Assembly: GCF_900129875.1 (NCBI RefSeq)
Contig: NZ_FQXC01000004.1
Location: 613,771-677,770 of the forward strand
From: Marivita hallyeonensis
GTDB lineage: Bacteria; Pseudomonadota; Alphaproteobacteria; Rhodobacterales; Rhodobacteraceae
DNA: 64,000 nt
Direction: 5' to 3'
Shown here: in pieces, positions 1 through 9,582 of the stretch
Position numbering within the stretch: position 1 is the stretch's first letter
Layout of the letters: each line of letters starts with the position of its first letter
The notes under the pieces: generated by a model
What the model was told of the DNA's origin: nothing
Database searches by the model: none
Seen by the model: the letters and a program-made list of their open reading frames with translations, nothing else
Program-made: the position numbers and the translations under genes

Positions 1-35
1 GGCTGCAGAGAGCCTGAACAGAGAGGTCTTGCGTC
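1..35 (+). other. Spacer before smoF; no gene seen
   Basis: This short lead-in holds no recognisable coding segment. It carries the purine-rich ribosome-binding sequence GAGAGG at 21-26, nine bases before the ATG at 36. By analogy with the smo operon of Rhodobacter sphaeroides, the binding-protein gene smoE would lie just upstream, outside the window (inference). Confidence 0.4.
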
Positions 36-902
36 ATGGCTACACAACATTCCCGATCCGCAGCGCGACTGATGATGGCTCCCGCCGTGGTCCTGCTTCT
101 GGGCTGGATGCTGGTGCCGCTGACGATGACCCTCTACTTTTCCTTCAAGAATTACCTACCCCTGCGCGGTGGCGATCTGGGTTGGGCGGGGTTTGACAAC
201 TACGTCCGGTTCGTCTCGTCAAGCGCCTTCTGGCCCGCTGTACAGACGACGCTCGTGATCGTCGGCGGGGTTCTTTTGATCACCGTCGTTTTGGGCATCC
301 TTCTGGCGATGCTTCTCGACCAGCCGATGTGGGGTCAGGGCGTTGTGCGCATCCTTGTGATTGCGCCGTTCTTCGTCATGCCGACCGTGTCCGCGCTGGT
401 TTGGAAGAACATGTTCATGGACCCGGTGAATGGGCTGTTCGCCCATCTGTGGCGCTTCTTTGGGGCCGAACCTGTGTCCTGGCTGTCCGATGCGTCACTC
501 AGTTCGATCATTATGATCGTATCCTGGCAATGGTTGCCCTTTGCGACACTGATCCTTCTCACCGCGATCCAGTCGCTGGACAGCGAACAGCTTGAGGCAG
601 CCGAAATGGATGGCGCCCCCGCGCTTGCCCGGTTTACCAACATCATTCTTCCGCACCTGGGTCGCGCGATCACGATCGTGATCCTGATCCAGACGATCTT
701 CCTCTTGTCGATCTTCGCCGAGATCTTCGTCACCACAGGCGGTGCCTTCGGAACACGGACACTGACCTACCTGATCTTCCAGCGCGTGCTCGAAAGCCAG
801 AACGTCGGCCTTGGATCGGCGGGCGGTGTCTACGCCATCATTCTCGCCAATATCGTTGCGATCTTCCTGATGCGCATCGTCGGCAAGAACCTGGACGCGT
901 GA
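36..902 (+). CDS. smoF: Polyol ABC transporter permease 1 (SmoF-like)
   Basis: Inner-membrane permease of a CUT1-type ABC importer, here most likely for sorbitol/mannitol. The 288-residue protein has about six hydrophobic segments, the first near residues 14-35. Near residue 187 it has the EAA-type cytoplasmic loop EAAEMDGA, which contacts the ATPase. It heads a run of five same-strand genes ending with two polyol dehydrogenases, in the order permease, permease, ATPase, sorbitol dehydrogenase, mannitol dehydrogenase known from the R. sphaeroides smo operon. The family call is secure; the substrate is inferred from the neighbours. Confidence 0.88.
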   Translation: MATQHSRSAARLMMAPAVVLLLGWMLVPLTMTLYFSFKNYLPLRGGDLGWAGFDNYVRFVSSSAFWPAVQTTLVIVGGVLLITVVLGILLAMLLDQPMWGQGVVRILVIAPFFVMPTVSALVWKNMFMDPVNGLFAHLWRFFGAEPVSWLSDASLSSIIMIVSWQWLPFATLILLTAIQSLDSEQLEAAEMDGAPALARFTNIILPHLGRAITIVILIQTIFLLSIFAEIFVTTGGAFGTRTLTYLIFQRVLESQNVGLGSAGGVYAIILANIVAIFLMRIVGKNLDA

Positions 903-915
903 GGAGGATCTGACC

Positions 916-1746
916 ATGGCACGCGCAGTCACGACACAACGCAAAGCGATCAACACCACCCTCGCCTGGGCGATCGGTCTGCTGATCTTCTTCCCGATCC
1001 TCTGGACGATCCTGACCTCCTTCAAGACCGAGGCGCAGGCGATCGCGAACCCACCGATCTTTATTGGCTTCGACTGGACGCTGGAGAACTATTCCATTGT
1101 GCAGGAGCGCTCCAACTACATGCGCTTCTTGTGGAATTCGGTCATCATCGCGGGTGGCTCCACCATCCTGGGCATCATCATTGCCGTCCCAGCGGCGTGG
1201 TCGATGGCGTTCGTCCCATCGAAGCGCACCAAAGACATCCTGCTCTGGATGCTGTCGACGAAGATGCTGCCCGCCGTGGGCGTGCTCTACCCGATCTACC
1301 TGCTGTTCATTCAGCTTGGACTGCTCGACAGTCGCATCGGGTTGGTGATTGTCATGATGCTCATCAACCTGCCGATCATCGTCTGGATGCTGTACACCTA
1401 TTTCCGTGAAATCCCCGGCGAGATCCTCGAGGCGGCGCGGATGGATGGCGCGTCTTTGCGGGAAGAGTTGCTGTATGTGCTCACGCCGATGGCGATCCCG
1501 GGCATTGCGTCGACAATCCTGCTGAACTTCATCCTCGCCTGGAACGAAGCGTTCTGGACGCTTAACCTGACAGCCGTGGATGCCGCACCCCTGACCGCCT
1601 TCATCGCCAGCTATTCCAGCCCCGAAGGCCTCTTCTTCGCGAAACTCAGCGCGGCCTCGACCATGGCCATCGCGCCGATCCTCATCCTTGGCTGGTTCAG
1701 CCAGAAACAACTCGTCCGCGGCCTGACGTTCGGCGCGGTGAAATAG
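916..1746 (+). CDS. smoG: Polyol ABC transporter permease 2 (SmoG-like)
   Basis: Second membrane subunit of the polyol importer (MalG-type, 276 residues). Several hydrophobic helices are visible, the first near residues 15-35. An EAA loop (EAARMDGAS) lies around residue 172, followed by the usual final pair of helices. GAGGAGG precedes the ATG after the 13-base gap from smoF. It should pair with SmoF to form the translocation pore. As with its partner, the polyol substrate comes from gene order rather than from the protein itself. Confidence 0.88.
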   Translation: MARAVTTQRKAINTTLAWAIGLLIFFPILWTILTSFKTEAQAIANPPIFIGFDWTLENYSIVQERSNYMRFLWNSVIIAGGSTILGIIIAVPAAWSMAFVPSKRTKDILLWMLSTKMLPAVGVLYPIYLLFIQLGLLDSRIGLVIVMMLINLPIIVWMLYTYFREIPGEILEAARMDGASLREELLYVLTPMAIPGIASTILLNFILAWNEAFWTLNLTAVDAAPLTAFIASYSSPEGLFFAKLSAASTMAIAPILILGWFSQKQLVRGLTFGAVK

Positions 1747-1771
1747 GACCTGACAGGAGGGAACCTGACGT

Positions 1772-2776
1772 ATGGGACGCATTCAACTCAAACAGGTCAC
1801 CAAGTCCTTCGGCGACGTGCAGGTCATCCCGCCACTGGACCTGACCATCGAGGATGGCGAGTTCACCGTCTTCGTCGGCCCGTCGGGCTGCGGCAAGTCC
1901 ACGCTTCTGCGTCTGATCGCCGGGCTTGAGGATATCAGCAGTGGGTCGATCGACATCGATGGCGCTGACGCGACAAACGTGCCGCCCGCCAAGCGCGGCC
2001 TCGCCATGGTGTTCCAATCCTACGCGCTTTACCCGCATATGACGGTGCGCAAGAACATCGCCTTTCCGCTCCGCATGGCCAAGCTTGACCAGGCCGAGAT
2101 CGACAAGCGGGTGAACGGCGCAGCCTCTGTTCTGAACCTGACAGATTATCTTGACCGTCGCCCCGGACAGTTGTCGGGCGGCCAGCGCCAACGTGTCGCC
2201 ATCGGGCGCGCGATCGTCCGCGAACCGGCCGCGTTCCTGTTCGACGAACCGCTCTCCAATCTCGACGCCGCCTTGCGTGTCGGCATGCGGCTTGAGATCA
2301 GCGAACTGCACAAGCGCCTTGCGACGACCATGATATACGTGACCCACGATCAGGTCGAAGCAATGACCATGGCCGACAAGATCGTCGTGCTGCATGCAGG
2401 CGTGATCGAACAGGTGGGCAGTCCGCTGGAACTCTACCAGCGTCCGCGAAACACATTTGTCGCGGGCTTTATCGGCTCACCGAAAATGAACCTGATCACA
2501 GGCAGCGAGGCCACGAAGCACGACGCCACCACGATTGGCATTCGGCCCGAGCATATCGACATCTCGGAAACCGACGGCACATGGAAAGGCACGATCGGGG
2601 TGTCCGAACATCTTGGGTCCGACACGTTTTTCCACGTGTTGTGTGACGCGTCATCCGAACCGCTGACCGTGCGCGCCAGCGGCGAGCGTGACCTGAAATA
2701 CGGCACAGAGGTCTACCTCACACCGCGCCTCGAAAACCTGCATCGCTTCGACCAGCAGGGCTTGCGGATCGAATGA
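1772..2776 (+). CDS. smoK: Polyol ABC transporter ATPase (SmoK/MalK-like)
   Basis: ATP-hydrolysing subunit that powers the SmoFG pore on the cytoplasmic face. Walker A is GPSGCGKST (about residue 36), the ABC signature is LSGGQRQR (about 133), and Walker B with the catalytic Glu is [10 protein letters not shown] (about 155). The final 100 residues form the shorter regulatory beta-domain (TOBE/MOP type) seen in MalK relatives. At 334 residues it is slightly short for a MalK but complete. AGGAGGG lies just upstream of the ATG, and the stop overlaps the smoS start by four bases (ATGA). Confidence 0.9.
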   Translation: MGRIQLKQVTKSFGDVQVIPPLDLTIEDGEFTVFVGPSGCGKSTLLRLIAGLEDISSGSIDIDGADATNVPPAKRGLAMVFQSYALYPHMTVRKNIAFPLRMAKLDQAEIDKRVNGAASVLNLTDYLDRRPGQLSGGQRQRVAIGRAIVREPAAFLFDEPLSNLDAALRVGMRLEISELHKRLATTMIYVTHDQVEAMTMADKIVVLHAGVIEQVGSPLELYQRPRNTFVAGFIGSPKMNLITGSEATKHDATTIGIRPEHIDISETDGTWKGTIGVSEHLGSDTFFHVLCDASSEPLTVRASGERDLKYGTEVYLTPRLENLHRFDQQGLRIE

Positions 2777-3546
2777 AACGGCTCGACGGAAAGACCGCGC
2801 TGATCACGGGTGCCGCCCGCGGCATCGGGCGCGCCTTTGCCGAGGCTTACATTCAAGAGGGTGCGCGCGTTGCCATTGCCGACATCGACGACAGTCGCGC
2901 GGCAACAACGGCGGCGGAACTGGGCGAGAACGCCCTTGCAGTCCATCTCGACGTCACCGATCAGGCCAGCATCGAGGCGGGCGTCGCGCAGACCATCGCG
3001 CATTTCGGGCAGATCGACATTCTGATCAACAACGCCGCGATCTTCACCGCGGCTCCGATCGTTGACATCACACGCGAGGACTATCAGCGCGTCTTCGACA
3101 TCAACGTGTCCGGCACCCTGTTCACATTGCAGGCGGTGGCGCGGCACATGATCGACAAGGGTATCAAGGGCAGGATCATCAACATGGCCAGCCAGGCCGG
3201 TCGCCGCGGGGAGCCTTTGGTGGCGGTCTATTGTGCCACCAAAGCGGCGATCATCTCGCTGACACAATCGGCAGGTCTGAACCTGATCGAGCATGGCATC
3301 AACGTCAACGCGATCTCGCCCGGCGTGGTCGATGGCGAGCATTGGGATGGCGTCGATACCTTCTTTGCGAAATACGAGAACAAGTCCCCGGGCCAGAAAA
3401 AGGCCGAAGTGGGTGCGGCTGTGCCTTTCGGGAGGATGGGAACCGCCGAGGATTTGACCGGCATGGCCGTCTTTCTGGCGTCTGACGACGCCGAGTACAT
3501 CGTCGCGCAGACCTACAATGTGGACGGTGGAAACTGGATGAATTGA
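2773..3546 (+). CDS. smoS: Sorbitol (L-iditol) 2-dehydrogenase, SDR family
   Basis: Cytoplasmic short-chain dehydrogenase, predicted to oxidise D-sorbitol to D-fructose with NAD+. At 257 residues it matches the usual length of the Rhodobacter enzyme. Motifs in order are the nucleotide-binding glycine motif TGAARGIG near residue 13, NNAA near 87, the catalytic Ser in INMASQAG near 140, and Tyr-x3-Lys in YCATKAA near 153. It starts inside the smoK stop codon and overlaps the next gene in turn, so translation is probably coupled. Other polyols such as galactitol or L-iditol are possible substrates. Confidence 0.85.
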   Translation: MKRLDGKTALITGAARGIGRAFAEAYIQEGARVAIADIDDSRAATTAAELGENALAVHLDVTDQASIEAGVAQTIAHFGQIDILINNAAIFTAAPIVDITREDYQRVFDINVSGTLFTLQAVARHMIDKGIKGRIINMASQAGRRGEPLVAVYCATKAAIISLTQSAGLNLIEHGINVNAISPGVVDGEHWDGVDTFFAKYENKSPGQKKAEVGAAVPFGRMGTAEDLTGMAVFLASDDAEYIVAQTYNVDGGNWMN

Positions 3547-5045
3547 TGAACACGATGTCCGAGATCACAACGCCAACCAAACTGTCCAACGCGACACTTG
3601 ATGCTTTGCCCGACGATGTTGCGCGACCGACCTACGACCGATCCAAACTGACGCCGGGCATCGTGCATATCGGCCTCGGCAATTTCCACCGCGCACATCA
3701 GGCGTGGTATCTCCACCGCCTCATGCAGCAGGGCAAAGCGCACGACTGGGCCATCATTGGCGCTGGTGTCCGTGCCGGTGATGCGGCAATGCGCGAAAAA
3801 CTCCTCGCTCAGAATTGTTTGACGACACTGATCGAACTCGACCCGTCCGGCACCTCGGCCGAGGTCATTGGATCGATGATCGACTTCGTGGCTGTAGAAG
3901 AGGGCAATGGACCACTGATCGCTGCCATGTGCGACCCAGCGATCCGCATCGTGTCTATGACCGTGACTGAGGGTGGCTACTACCTTGATGCGAAGGGTGG
4001 GTTGGATCTGGATCACCCGGACATACGCCACGACATCGACCGTCCGGACACCCCGCGTACCGCGTTTGGGGCAATGGTGGCAGCGTATAGGAACCGACGT
4101 GACTTGGGGCACCCGGCGTTCACCGGGCAATGCTGCGACAACCTTCAGGGCAATGGTGCGGTCTTGCGCCAGACCGTTCTGGGCCTTGCACGGGCGATTG
4201 ATCCGGAGCTTGCCGACTGGATCGAGAGAAACGCGACCTTCCCCGACTCCATGGTCGATTGCATCGTGCCTGCAACCGGCGAAGCCGAACTTAGAACCGC
4301 ACGCGCCATCGGCATCGCCGACGTCGTGCCGGTCACACATGAAAACTTTCGTCAATGGGTGATCGAAGACAACTTCTGCAACGGGCGTCCGCCCTGGGAA
4401 GCTGTCGGCGCCACTCTCACACAGGACGTTCATGCCTACGAGGCGATGAAAATCCGAATCCTGAATGCAGGTCACCAAATCCTCGCCAATGCAGGTGAAC
4501 TGCTCAACGTTCCGACCATCGCCGCCTGCATGGAGCATCGCGATATCGCCGCGTTTTTCCGCAAGGTGCAATCAGAAGAGGTCGTGCCTTACGTCGACCC
4601 GGTGCCGGGCATGGCCCCCGACGCCTATCTCGCACTGATCATCCTGCGGTTTTCGAACCCCAAGATTCGTGACACCACCCGCCGTGTCGCATTCGACGGC
4701 TCCTCGCGGCATACCGGGTTCTTGCTTCCCATTCTCAGGGATGCGTTGAAAGCGGGCGGGAGCGTCGATGGACTTGCACTGACCGAAGCGTTGTGGGCGC
4801 GCATGTGCGCCGGGACCCGCGAAGACGGAACCCGGATCGAGCCGAACGACCCGCTCTGGCCGTCCCTTCAGGAGGCTGCGAACGCCGCCAAATCGCGGCC
4901 GATGGCGTGGCTGGAGCAGACGAAGCTCTACGGAGATCTGGCGTCCCAGCCCGACTTCGCGTCGCGGTTCGAGGCATGGCTCAAGAAGATCTGGTCAGAC
5001 GGGACCGAAGCGGCCCTGCGGGCGTATCTGTCGCAATCCAATTAA
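3546..5045 (+). CDS. mtlK: Mannitol 2-dehydrogenase (long-chain polyol dehydrogenase)
   Basis: Cytoplasmic polyol dehydrogenase that would oxidise D-mannitol to D-fructose with NAD+. The 499-residue protein shows the N-terminal nucleotide-binding stretch HIGLGNFHRAHQ and the family's catalytic Lys-Asn-His arrangement in KIRILNAGHQ about two thirds along. The ATG at 3546 shares its A with the smoS stop (TGATG); an in-frame TTG lies three bases earlier. It ends the polyol operon and faces nagA across a 23-base gap. Arabitol is a possible alternative substrate. Confidence 0.88.
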   Translation: MNTMSEITTPTKLSNATLDALPDDVARPTYDRSKLTPGIVHIGLGNFHRAHQAWYLHRLMQQGKAHDWAIIGAGVRAGDAAMREKLLAQNCLTTLIELDPSGTSAEVIGSMIDFVAVEEGNGPLIAAMCDPAIRIVSMTVTEGGYYLDAKGGLDLDHPDIRHDIDRPDTPRTAFGAMVAAYRNRRDLGHPAFTGQCCDNLQGNGAVLRQTVLGLARAIDPELADWIERNATFPDSMVDCIVPATGEAELRTARAIGIADVVPVTHENFRQWVIEDNFCNGRPPWEAVGATLTQDVHAYEAMKIRILNAGHQILANAGELLNVPTIAACMEHRDIAAFFRKVQSEEVVPYVDPVPGMAPDAYLALIILRFSNPKIRDTTRRVAFDGSSRHTGFLLPILRDALKAGGSVDGLALTEALWARMCAGTREDGTRIEPNDPLWPSLQEAANAAKSRPMAWLEQTKLYGDLASQPDFASRFEAWLKKIWSDGTEAALRAYLSQSN

Positions 5046-5068
5046 CCGAAGACGTCCGAAGAATCCGT

Positions 5069-6223
5069 TCAAACCGAACCGAGGTAAGCAAAGTCTTCGC
5101 CAAGGTGGATCACGTTTGCAGGCTGATCCAGCACGAACCGTCCGACATGCCTCGGGGTTCGCAAAACGGATGCCGGACCGGATGTCGCCATGGCGAGCGC
5201 TTCCGCCTTGTCGATACCGACCTCGTTGCAGAGCACGCGTAGCGCCTTGGGGAAATCAAGGTCGGCCCCCGCCAATGTGCCATCTTCCAGCGTCAGCCGT
5301 CCGTCGCGACGCGCAACCGTACGCCCGTTCAATGTGAACCGCTGGATATCCGATCCAACCGTCGGCATAGCGTCAGTCACCAAAAACACCGATCCGGGCC
5401 GCTGCGCCGCAAGCGCGATCCGCATGGTTGCCGGATGCACATGAATGCCGTCCGCGATCAGGCCGGACATGACACCGTCTGTGGCCAGCGCCGCCCCGAC
5501 GAGACCGGGTTCCCGGCTACCTAATTGGCTCATTGCGTTGAACAGGTGCGTGACACAGCGCGCGCCTGCCGCAAAGGCCGCTTGCGCGTCGGCGAAACTG
5601 CAATCTGTATGGCCGAGCGAGACAATCACCCCGCCCTCGGCAAGACGGGTTATCTGATCGGTGCGCACGTTTTCCGGGGCGACGGTCACCATCACATTGG
5701 GGAGCGCTTTCGCCGCATTCAGGAAGAAGGCTTCGTCCTCCTCGTCCATCGGGCGGATCAGGTTCGGATCGTGCGCCCCTTTCTTAACGACCGCCAGATG
5801 CGGGCCCTCGAAGTGAATGCCGATGACGCCCGGTACGCCTTGGCGGAAGGCCTCACCGACCGCGTCCACCGCTGCGCGCATGCAATCTTTCGTGTCGGTG
5901 ATCAGGGTTGGCAACACAGCACCCGTTCCGGTCCCGCGATGGGCCTTCGCAATGGTTCTCAAACCGTCGACCGTTGGCGCTTCGTTGAACAGAACACCAC
6001 CTCCCCCGTTGACCTGCAAATCGACAAACCCGGGCAAGAGCGTGCCGCCACCAAATTGCTGAAGGTGATATCCATCCGGGATGTCGCCCTCTGCCATAAC
6101 ACCTTTCAAAAGGCCGGCATCCAACAGCAGCGCACAGTTTGACCTTAGGGTTTGACCGTCAAAAACATCCGCTCCAACAAGTGCGCGTTTGTCCTGATTA
6201 CCGTTCATATCCAAGCCGTTCAT
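5069..6223 (-). CDS. nagA: N-acetylglucosamine-6-phosphate deacetylase
   Basis: Amidohydrolase removing acetate from GlcNAc-6-phosphate to give glucosamine-6-phosphate. Visible motifs are HFEGPHL (metal/substrate site), GHTDCSFADA, THLFNAMSQL and the catalytic-Asp segment LVTDAMPTVG. The start at 6223 (384 residues) lies two bases beyond the stop of the upstream kinase gene and gives the usual family length; a longer reading would run through that kinase. The kinase and deacetylase form a two-step amino-sugar route. The deaminase (nagB) and a GlcNAc transporter are not in this window. Confidence 0.9.
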   Translation of the reverse strand: MNGLDMNGNQDKRALVGADVFDGQTLRSNCALLLDAGLLKGVMAEGDIPDGYHLQQFGGGTLLPGFVDLQVNGGGGVLFNEAPTVDGLRTIAKAHRGTGTGAVLPTLITDTKDCMRAAVDAVGEAFRQGVPGVIGIHFEGPHLAVVKKGAHDPNLIRPMDEEDEAFFLNAAKALPNVMVTVAPENVRTDQITRLAEGGVIVSLGHTDCSFADAQAAFAAGARCVTHLFNAMSQLGSREPGLVGAALATDGVMSGLIADGIHVHPATMRIALAAQRPGSVFLVTDAMPTVGSDIQRFTLNGRTVARRDGRLTLEDGTLAGADLDFPKALRVLCNEVGIDKAEALAMATSGPASVLRTPRHVGRFVLDQPANVIHLGEDFAYLGSV

Positions 6224-6225
6224 GA

Positions 6226-7107
6226 TCAGCCGCCCTCGCTGTCCCGAAGCTTTCGCGCCAAACTCAGGGCACCATCCAGCGCCGTGCCCAGCGCAGAGAC
6301 GATACGCGCCTTGTATCGCTTTTCCAGGTAGGGCGCATATCGCGGGCCAACGCCGCCAGCGAGGCAGAGCACACAAGTCTCATCAAATTGCACAGCGTCT
6401 AGGCAGGCTTCCAAATAGGCGACCCCCTCTTCGATCAAGGCCTTGGCCTGCTCATCGCCAGCCCCGGCGCAGTCGAAAACCACGGGTGCGAAGGCTGCAA
6501 ACTCTTTTGGCTGCGCCGAGGCGGCGAATTTGACGACAGCGATCGGGTCCCCCTCGAAATGGCCCATGACGGTGGCCGTGAAGCCCGTGTTCGGCAGAAG
6601 GCCATCCTCAGTTTGCATCGCAATCTGCAACGCACGGCGTCCAAGCCATCCGCCTGACGCTTGATCCGCCAATACAGGGCCCCACCCGCCAAGATACCGG
6701 ACCTGCCCCCGCCTTTGCGCAGCGATGATGGTCCCGGTGCCCAGCGCCAACAGCACACCATCACGATCCCCCAAGGCACCGGCCACCATGGTGGCGCGGT
6801 CATCCGAAACCGCCATGTTCCGAAAGGGCATCGCATCAGCCACGGCCCGTTCATCCGCCTGATCCATCACCCCGGCCAAGCCAAGATGCGCAATGCACGC
6901 TTCGAGTCCCTCGGCGTCAAGTCCGGCGGCTGCAGCAACCTCCTCGATCGCGTGCAGAGCATTTGCGATTGCACCGTCCGGATCAGTCGTGAAATTCGCA
7001 GGCCCGCCAGTCGCCTGCGCCACAATGCGCCCGTCAGGCGCAGCTAGGGCGACGCGACACCCACTGCCGCCGCCGTCCACTCCGATAAGATACCGCTTTG
7101 ACCTCAT
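6226..7107 (-). CDS. BadF/BadG-type kinase, probable N-acetylglucosamine kinase
   Basis: ASKHA-fold sugar kinase of the BadF/BadG/BcrA/BcrD family, 293 residues from the ATG at 7107. The N-terminal phosphate-binding loop is IGVDGGGSGCR, followed by LALGTGTII and GGWGPVLADQASGGWLG, and near the C-terminus the adenosine loop CLAGGVGPRY. Members of this family include the GlcNAc kinase of animals and bacteria. The two-base spacing to nagA supports GlcNAc as substrate, giving the 6-phosphate that NagA deacetylates. Glucosamine kinase activity is the main alternative. Confidence 0.8.
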   Translation of the reverse strand: MRSKRYLIGVDGGGSGCRVALAAPDGRIVAQATGGPANFTTDPDGAIANALHAIEEVAAAAGLDAEGLEACIAHLGLAGVMDQADERAVADAMPFRNMAVSDDRATMVAGALGDRDGVLLALGTGTIIAAQRRGQVRYLGGWGPVLADQASGGWLGRRALQIAMQTEDGLLPNTGFTATVMGHFEGDPIAVVKFAASAQPKEFAAFAPVVFDCAGAGDEQAKALIEEGVAYLEACLDAVQFDETCVLCLAGGVGPRYAPYLEKRYKARIVSALGTALDGALSLARKLRDSEGG

Positions 7108-7185
7108 GGTCGCAAAATGACGGGTCGGGCGAGGCAGCACAATGCGGAACGGGGGCAATCTCCAAGCAACGCCAAAGCGCCGATA

Positions 7186-7836
7186 TCACTCTGCGGCATG
7201 CTTGAGCGACGCCATCAGGTGATGGAATTTCTCGCCCTGCACGGCCACATGGGACCGAATGGCGGACGCCGCCTTCTCCCCATCACCTTCCTCAAGCGCC
7301 GCCACGATTGCTTCGTGTTCGCCCATGGATTGCTTCAACCGGCCTCGCAGACGCAATTGCATGCGGCGGAAGGGTTGCAGGCGTTTGTGAAGACGCGAGC
7401 ATTCCTGTTCCAAGAACGAATTCCCGGACTGCCGATACAGGATCGCGTGGAATTTTTCGTTCTCGTGGTAGTAGCCGTCCGCGTCCTGTGCGGACACCGC
7501 CGCGTTGCAGCGTTCATTTGTGGCGTGCAATTCGGCCAGTGCCGCGTCGCTGATACGAGTGGCGGCCAGACGGGCGCAAACCGCTTCAAGCTCGGCCATC
7601 ACCTCGAACATCTCGATCAGTTCTACCGGTCCCGGCTGGCGGACAAACACCCCGCGACGCGGGATCTGTTCTGCCAGGCCCGACAGCGCAAGCCGTTGAA
7701 TCGCTTCACGAACAGGTGTGCGTGACACCGCGAACTTCTCGGCCAACTGCACCTCGTCCAGACGCTCTCCGTCGGCGAAGGTGCCGTCGAAGATCATCCG
7801 CTCCAGTTCCTGTGCAATGGTGTCTGCGCGTGTCAT
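7186..7836 (-). CDS. matR: GntR/FCD-family regulator of malonate catabolism
   Basis: Transcriptional repressor/activator of 216 residues. The N-terminal winged helix includes LAEKFAVSRTPVREAIQRL, typical of GntR proteins, and a C-terminal all-helical FCD effector domain contains the Arg/His-rich metal/ligand positions. The gene is divergent from matPQMAB, as in Rhizobium and Sinorhizobium, where MatR senses malonate. The start at 7836 is preferred. An in-frame ATG at 7881 (231 residues) would put its start codon inside the palindrome at 7881-7896, which fits poorly with an operator. The kinase gene follows after 78 bases, so read-through is possible. Confidence 0.8.
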   Translation of the reverse strand: MTRADTIAQELERMIFDGTFADGERLDEVQLAEKFAVSRTPVREAIQRLALSGLAEQIPRRGVFVRQPGPVELIEMFEVMAELEAVCARLAATRISDAALAELHATNERCNAAVSAQDADGYYHENEKFHAILYRQSGNSFLEQECSRLHKRLQPFRRMQLRLRGRLKQSMGEHEAIVAALEEGDGEKAASAIRSHVAVQGEKFHHLMASLKHAAE

Positions 7837-7880
7837 GACAAAGCCCGTAGCACGCTCCCTTTTCGCATTCAATCTTTTCA

Positions 7881-7896
7881 TTCTTGTATACAAGAA
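7881..7896. promoter_or_regulatory. MatR operator candidate: perfect 16-bp palindrome
   Basis: TTCTTGTATACAAGAA is a perfect inverted repeat between matR and matP, centred 87 bases before the matP ATG. From memory, the published Rhizobium MatR site is the imperfect repeat TCTTGTA/TACACGA, which this sequence matches and improves. Binding by the adjacent GntR protein, with control of both divergent genes, is inferred from position and motif. Confidence 0.75.
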
Positions 7897-7975
7897 ACTT
7901 GATAAAGCACACACGCTATGCAATCCAAGAGCCCTGCCCGACGTCGAATCGGGCTTTGCACTTGGGAGGACACCA

Positions 7976-8956
7976 ATGAAAAAGACCTTGATTTCAACGG
8001 CTGTTGGGTTGGCACTTTTGGCAGGAAGCGCATCTGCAGCGGACCTGCGTTTATCGCACCAGTGGTCGACGCAAGATATCCGCCACCAGGTCGCGCAGAT
8101 GGTCGCCGACGGTGTGGCAGAGGCCGATGTCGGTCTCGAGATCACCATTTACCCATCCCGGTCGCTCTTTGCCCCGCGCGAGCAGTACAATCCGCTCAGC
8201 CGTGGTCAGTTGGACATGACCGTTCTGCCGCTCAGCTACGCGGGTGGTCAGCAACCGGCCTACAACCTGACCCTGATGCCCGGTCTGGTGAAGAACCACG
8301 ATCATGCGGCGCGACTGAACAATTCGCCGTTCATGGAGCGGCTGGAAGAGATCATGGCCGAGGATGACGTCATGGTCCTCGTGCACGGCTACCTCGCCGG
8401 TGGTTTTGCGGGTGTCGACGAGTGCATCACCGCGCCCGAAGACATCGAGGGCAAGCAGACACGCGCTGCCGGTCGCGCATTCGAACAGATGCTCGCAGGT
8501 GCTGGCGCGTCGATCACCTCGATGGCCTCGTCCGAGATCTACAACGCGATGCAGACGGGCGTTCTTGACGCGGCGAACACGTCGTCGTCGTCTTTCGTCT
8601 CGTACCGCATCTACGAACAGGTCAGCTGCTACACGCCTGCTGGTGACACCGCGCTGTGGTTCATGTACCAGCCGCTCCTGATGAACAAATCCACCTTTGA
8701 TGGCCTGACCGCAGAGCAGCAAGAGGCCCTGATGGCCGCCGCTGCCGAAGCCGAAGCCTTCTACCTCGAAGAAGCCAAGAAAGAGGACGCGGCTTCGGTT
8801 GATGTCTTCCGTGAAGCGGGCGTCGAGATTGCCGAAATGAGCCCTGAAAACTTCGAAGCCTGGCGCGCGCTTGCGCAAGAGACGTCCTACGCGGCGTTCG
8901 TGGCGGACTATCCGGAAGGGCAGGAACTGCTCGATCTGGCACTCTCCGTCGAATGA
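7976..8956 (+). CDS. matP: TRAP transporter periplasmic binding protein for malonate
   Basis: DctP-type solute-binding protein of a TRAP importer, 326 residues. The first 21 form a Sec signal peptide ending GSASA before ADLRLSHQW. The ATG at 7976 follows GGGAGGA with normal spacing. Further upstream the same frame is open but runs antisense through matR and is not a start. It captures a dicarboxylate in the periplasm for the MatQM permease. The malonate assignment comes from co-transcription with malonyl-CoA synthetase and decarboxylase, as in the S. meliloti matPQMAB operon. A hairpin follows the stop codon. Confidence 0.87.
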   Translation: MKKTLISTAVGLALLAGSASAADLRLSHQWSTQDIRHQVAQMVADGVAEADVGLEITIYPSRSLFAPREQYNPLSRGQLDMTVLPLSYAGGQQPAYNLTLMPGLVKNHDHAARLNNSPFMERLEEIMAEDDVMVLVHGYLAGGFAGVDECITAPEDIEGKQTRAAGRAFEQMLAGAGASITSMASSEIYNAMQTGVLDAANTSSSSFVSYRIYEQVSCYTPAGDTALWFMYQPLLMNKSTFDGLTAEQQEALMAAAAEAEAFYLEEAKKEDAASVDVFREAGVEIAEMSPENFEAWRALAQETSYAAFVADYPEGQELLDLALSVE

Positions 8957-8965
8957 TCTGCGCGG

Positions 8966-8989
8966 TCGGGCGGTAAAATTGCCGCCCGA
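8966..8989 (+). promoter_or_regulatory. Intercistronic hairpin after matP
   Basis: Inverted repeat TCGGGCGG (8966-8973) and CCGCCCGA (8982-8989) with an 8-base A/T-rich loop, nine bases after the matP stop and about 40 before matQ. There is no U-run, so a full terminator is unlikely. A 3'-end stabiliser or partial attenuator, favouring binding protein over permease, fits better. Confidence 0.55.
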
Positions 8990-9030
8990 TCCCGGCATCG
9001 ACGACACTCATTCACGCGACGGGAGGTCTC

Positions 9031-9582
9031 ATGGCAGTCCAATCCAATGCGCATGCCGCGCGCACCGGCGACAACTGGTTTCTGAAAACGGTCGCGTTTT
9101 TGTCGCTTCTGTCCGGCTGGACCGCCGCAGCGCTGATCGTGGCATCTGTTTTCATCACCTGTCAGATGATCTTCGTGCGCTTCGTTCTGAACCAGTCAAC
9201 GATCTGGCAGACCGAGGCCGTGGTCTACATGATGATCGCCGCGACCATGCTCGGGCTGCCCTATGTTCAAAGGCTGCGAGGGCACGTGAACGTGGATCTC
9301 ATTCCGCTGGCCCTACCGCTCAAGGCGCGGAAGCTGCTATTCTACGTCACCATGAGCCTGTCGATCCTCGTGATGGGAATCATGGGTTTTTACGCGTTCG
9401 AATACTGGCACATTGCGTGGGAACGAAACTGGCGCAGTGACACCGTCTGGGGTGTCCGCCTGTGGATCCCGTACCTTGCCCTGCCCATCGGCTTCGCTCT
9501 GTTCATCCTGCAGCTGATTGCCGACACGGTGGCCGTGGCGATCGGTGTCGATAAACCCTTCGGCATCGGGGAGGTGAGCTGA
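9031..9582 (+). CDS. matQ: TRAP transporter small permease
   Basis: DctQ-type four-helix membrane subunit of 183 residues, with hydrophobic segments near residues 23-48, 62-78, 97-118 and 145-165. The charged segment NQSTIWQTEA between helices is typical of the family. GGGAGG precedes the ATG. It forms the permease with MatM, whose ATG shares a base with this stop codon (TGATG). Sodium-driven uptake of malonate is inferred from the family and the operon. Confidence 0.87.
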   Translation: MAVQSNAHAARTGDNWFLKTVAFLSLLSGWTAAALIVASVFITCQMIFVRFVLNQSTIWQTEAVVYMMIAATMLGLPYVQRLRGHVNVDLIPLALPLKARKLLFYVTMSLSILVMGIMGFYAFEYWHIAWERNWRSDTVWGVRLWIPYLALPIGFALFILQLIADTVAVAIGVDKPFGIGEVS

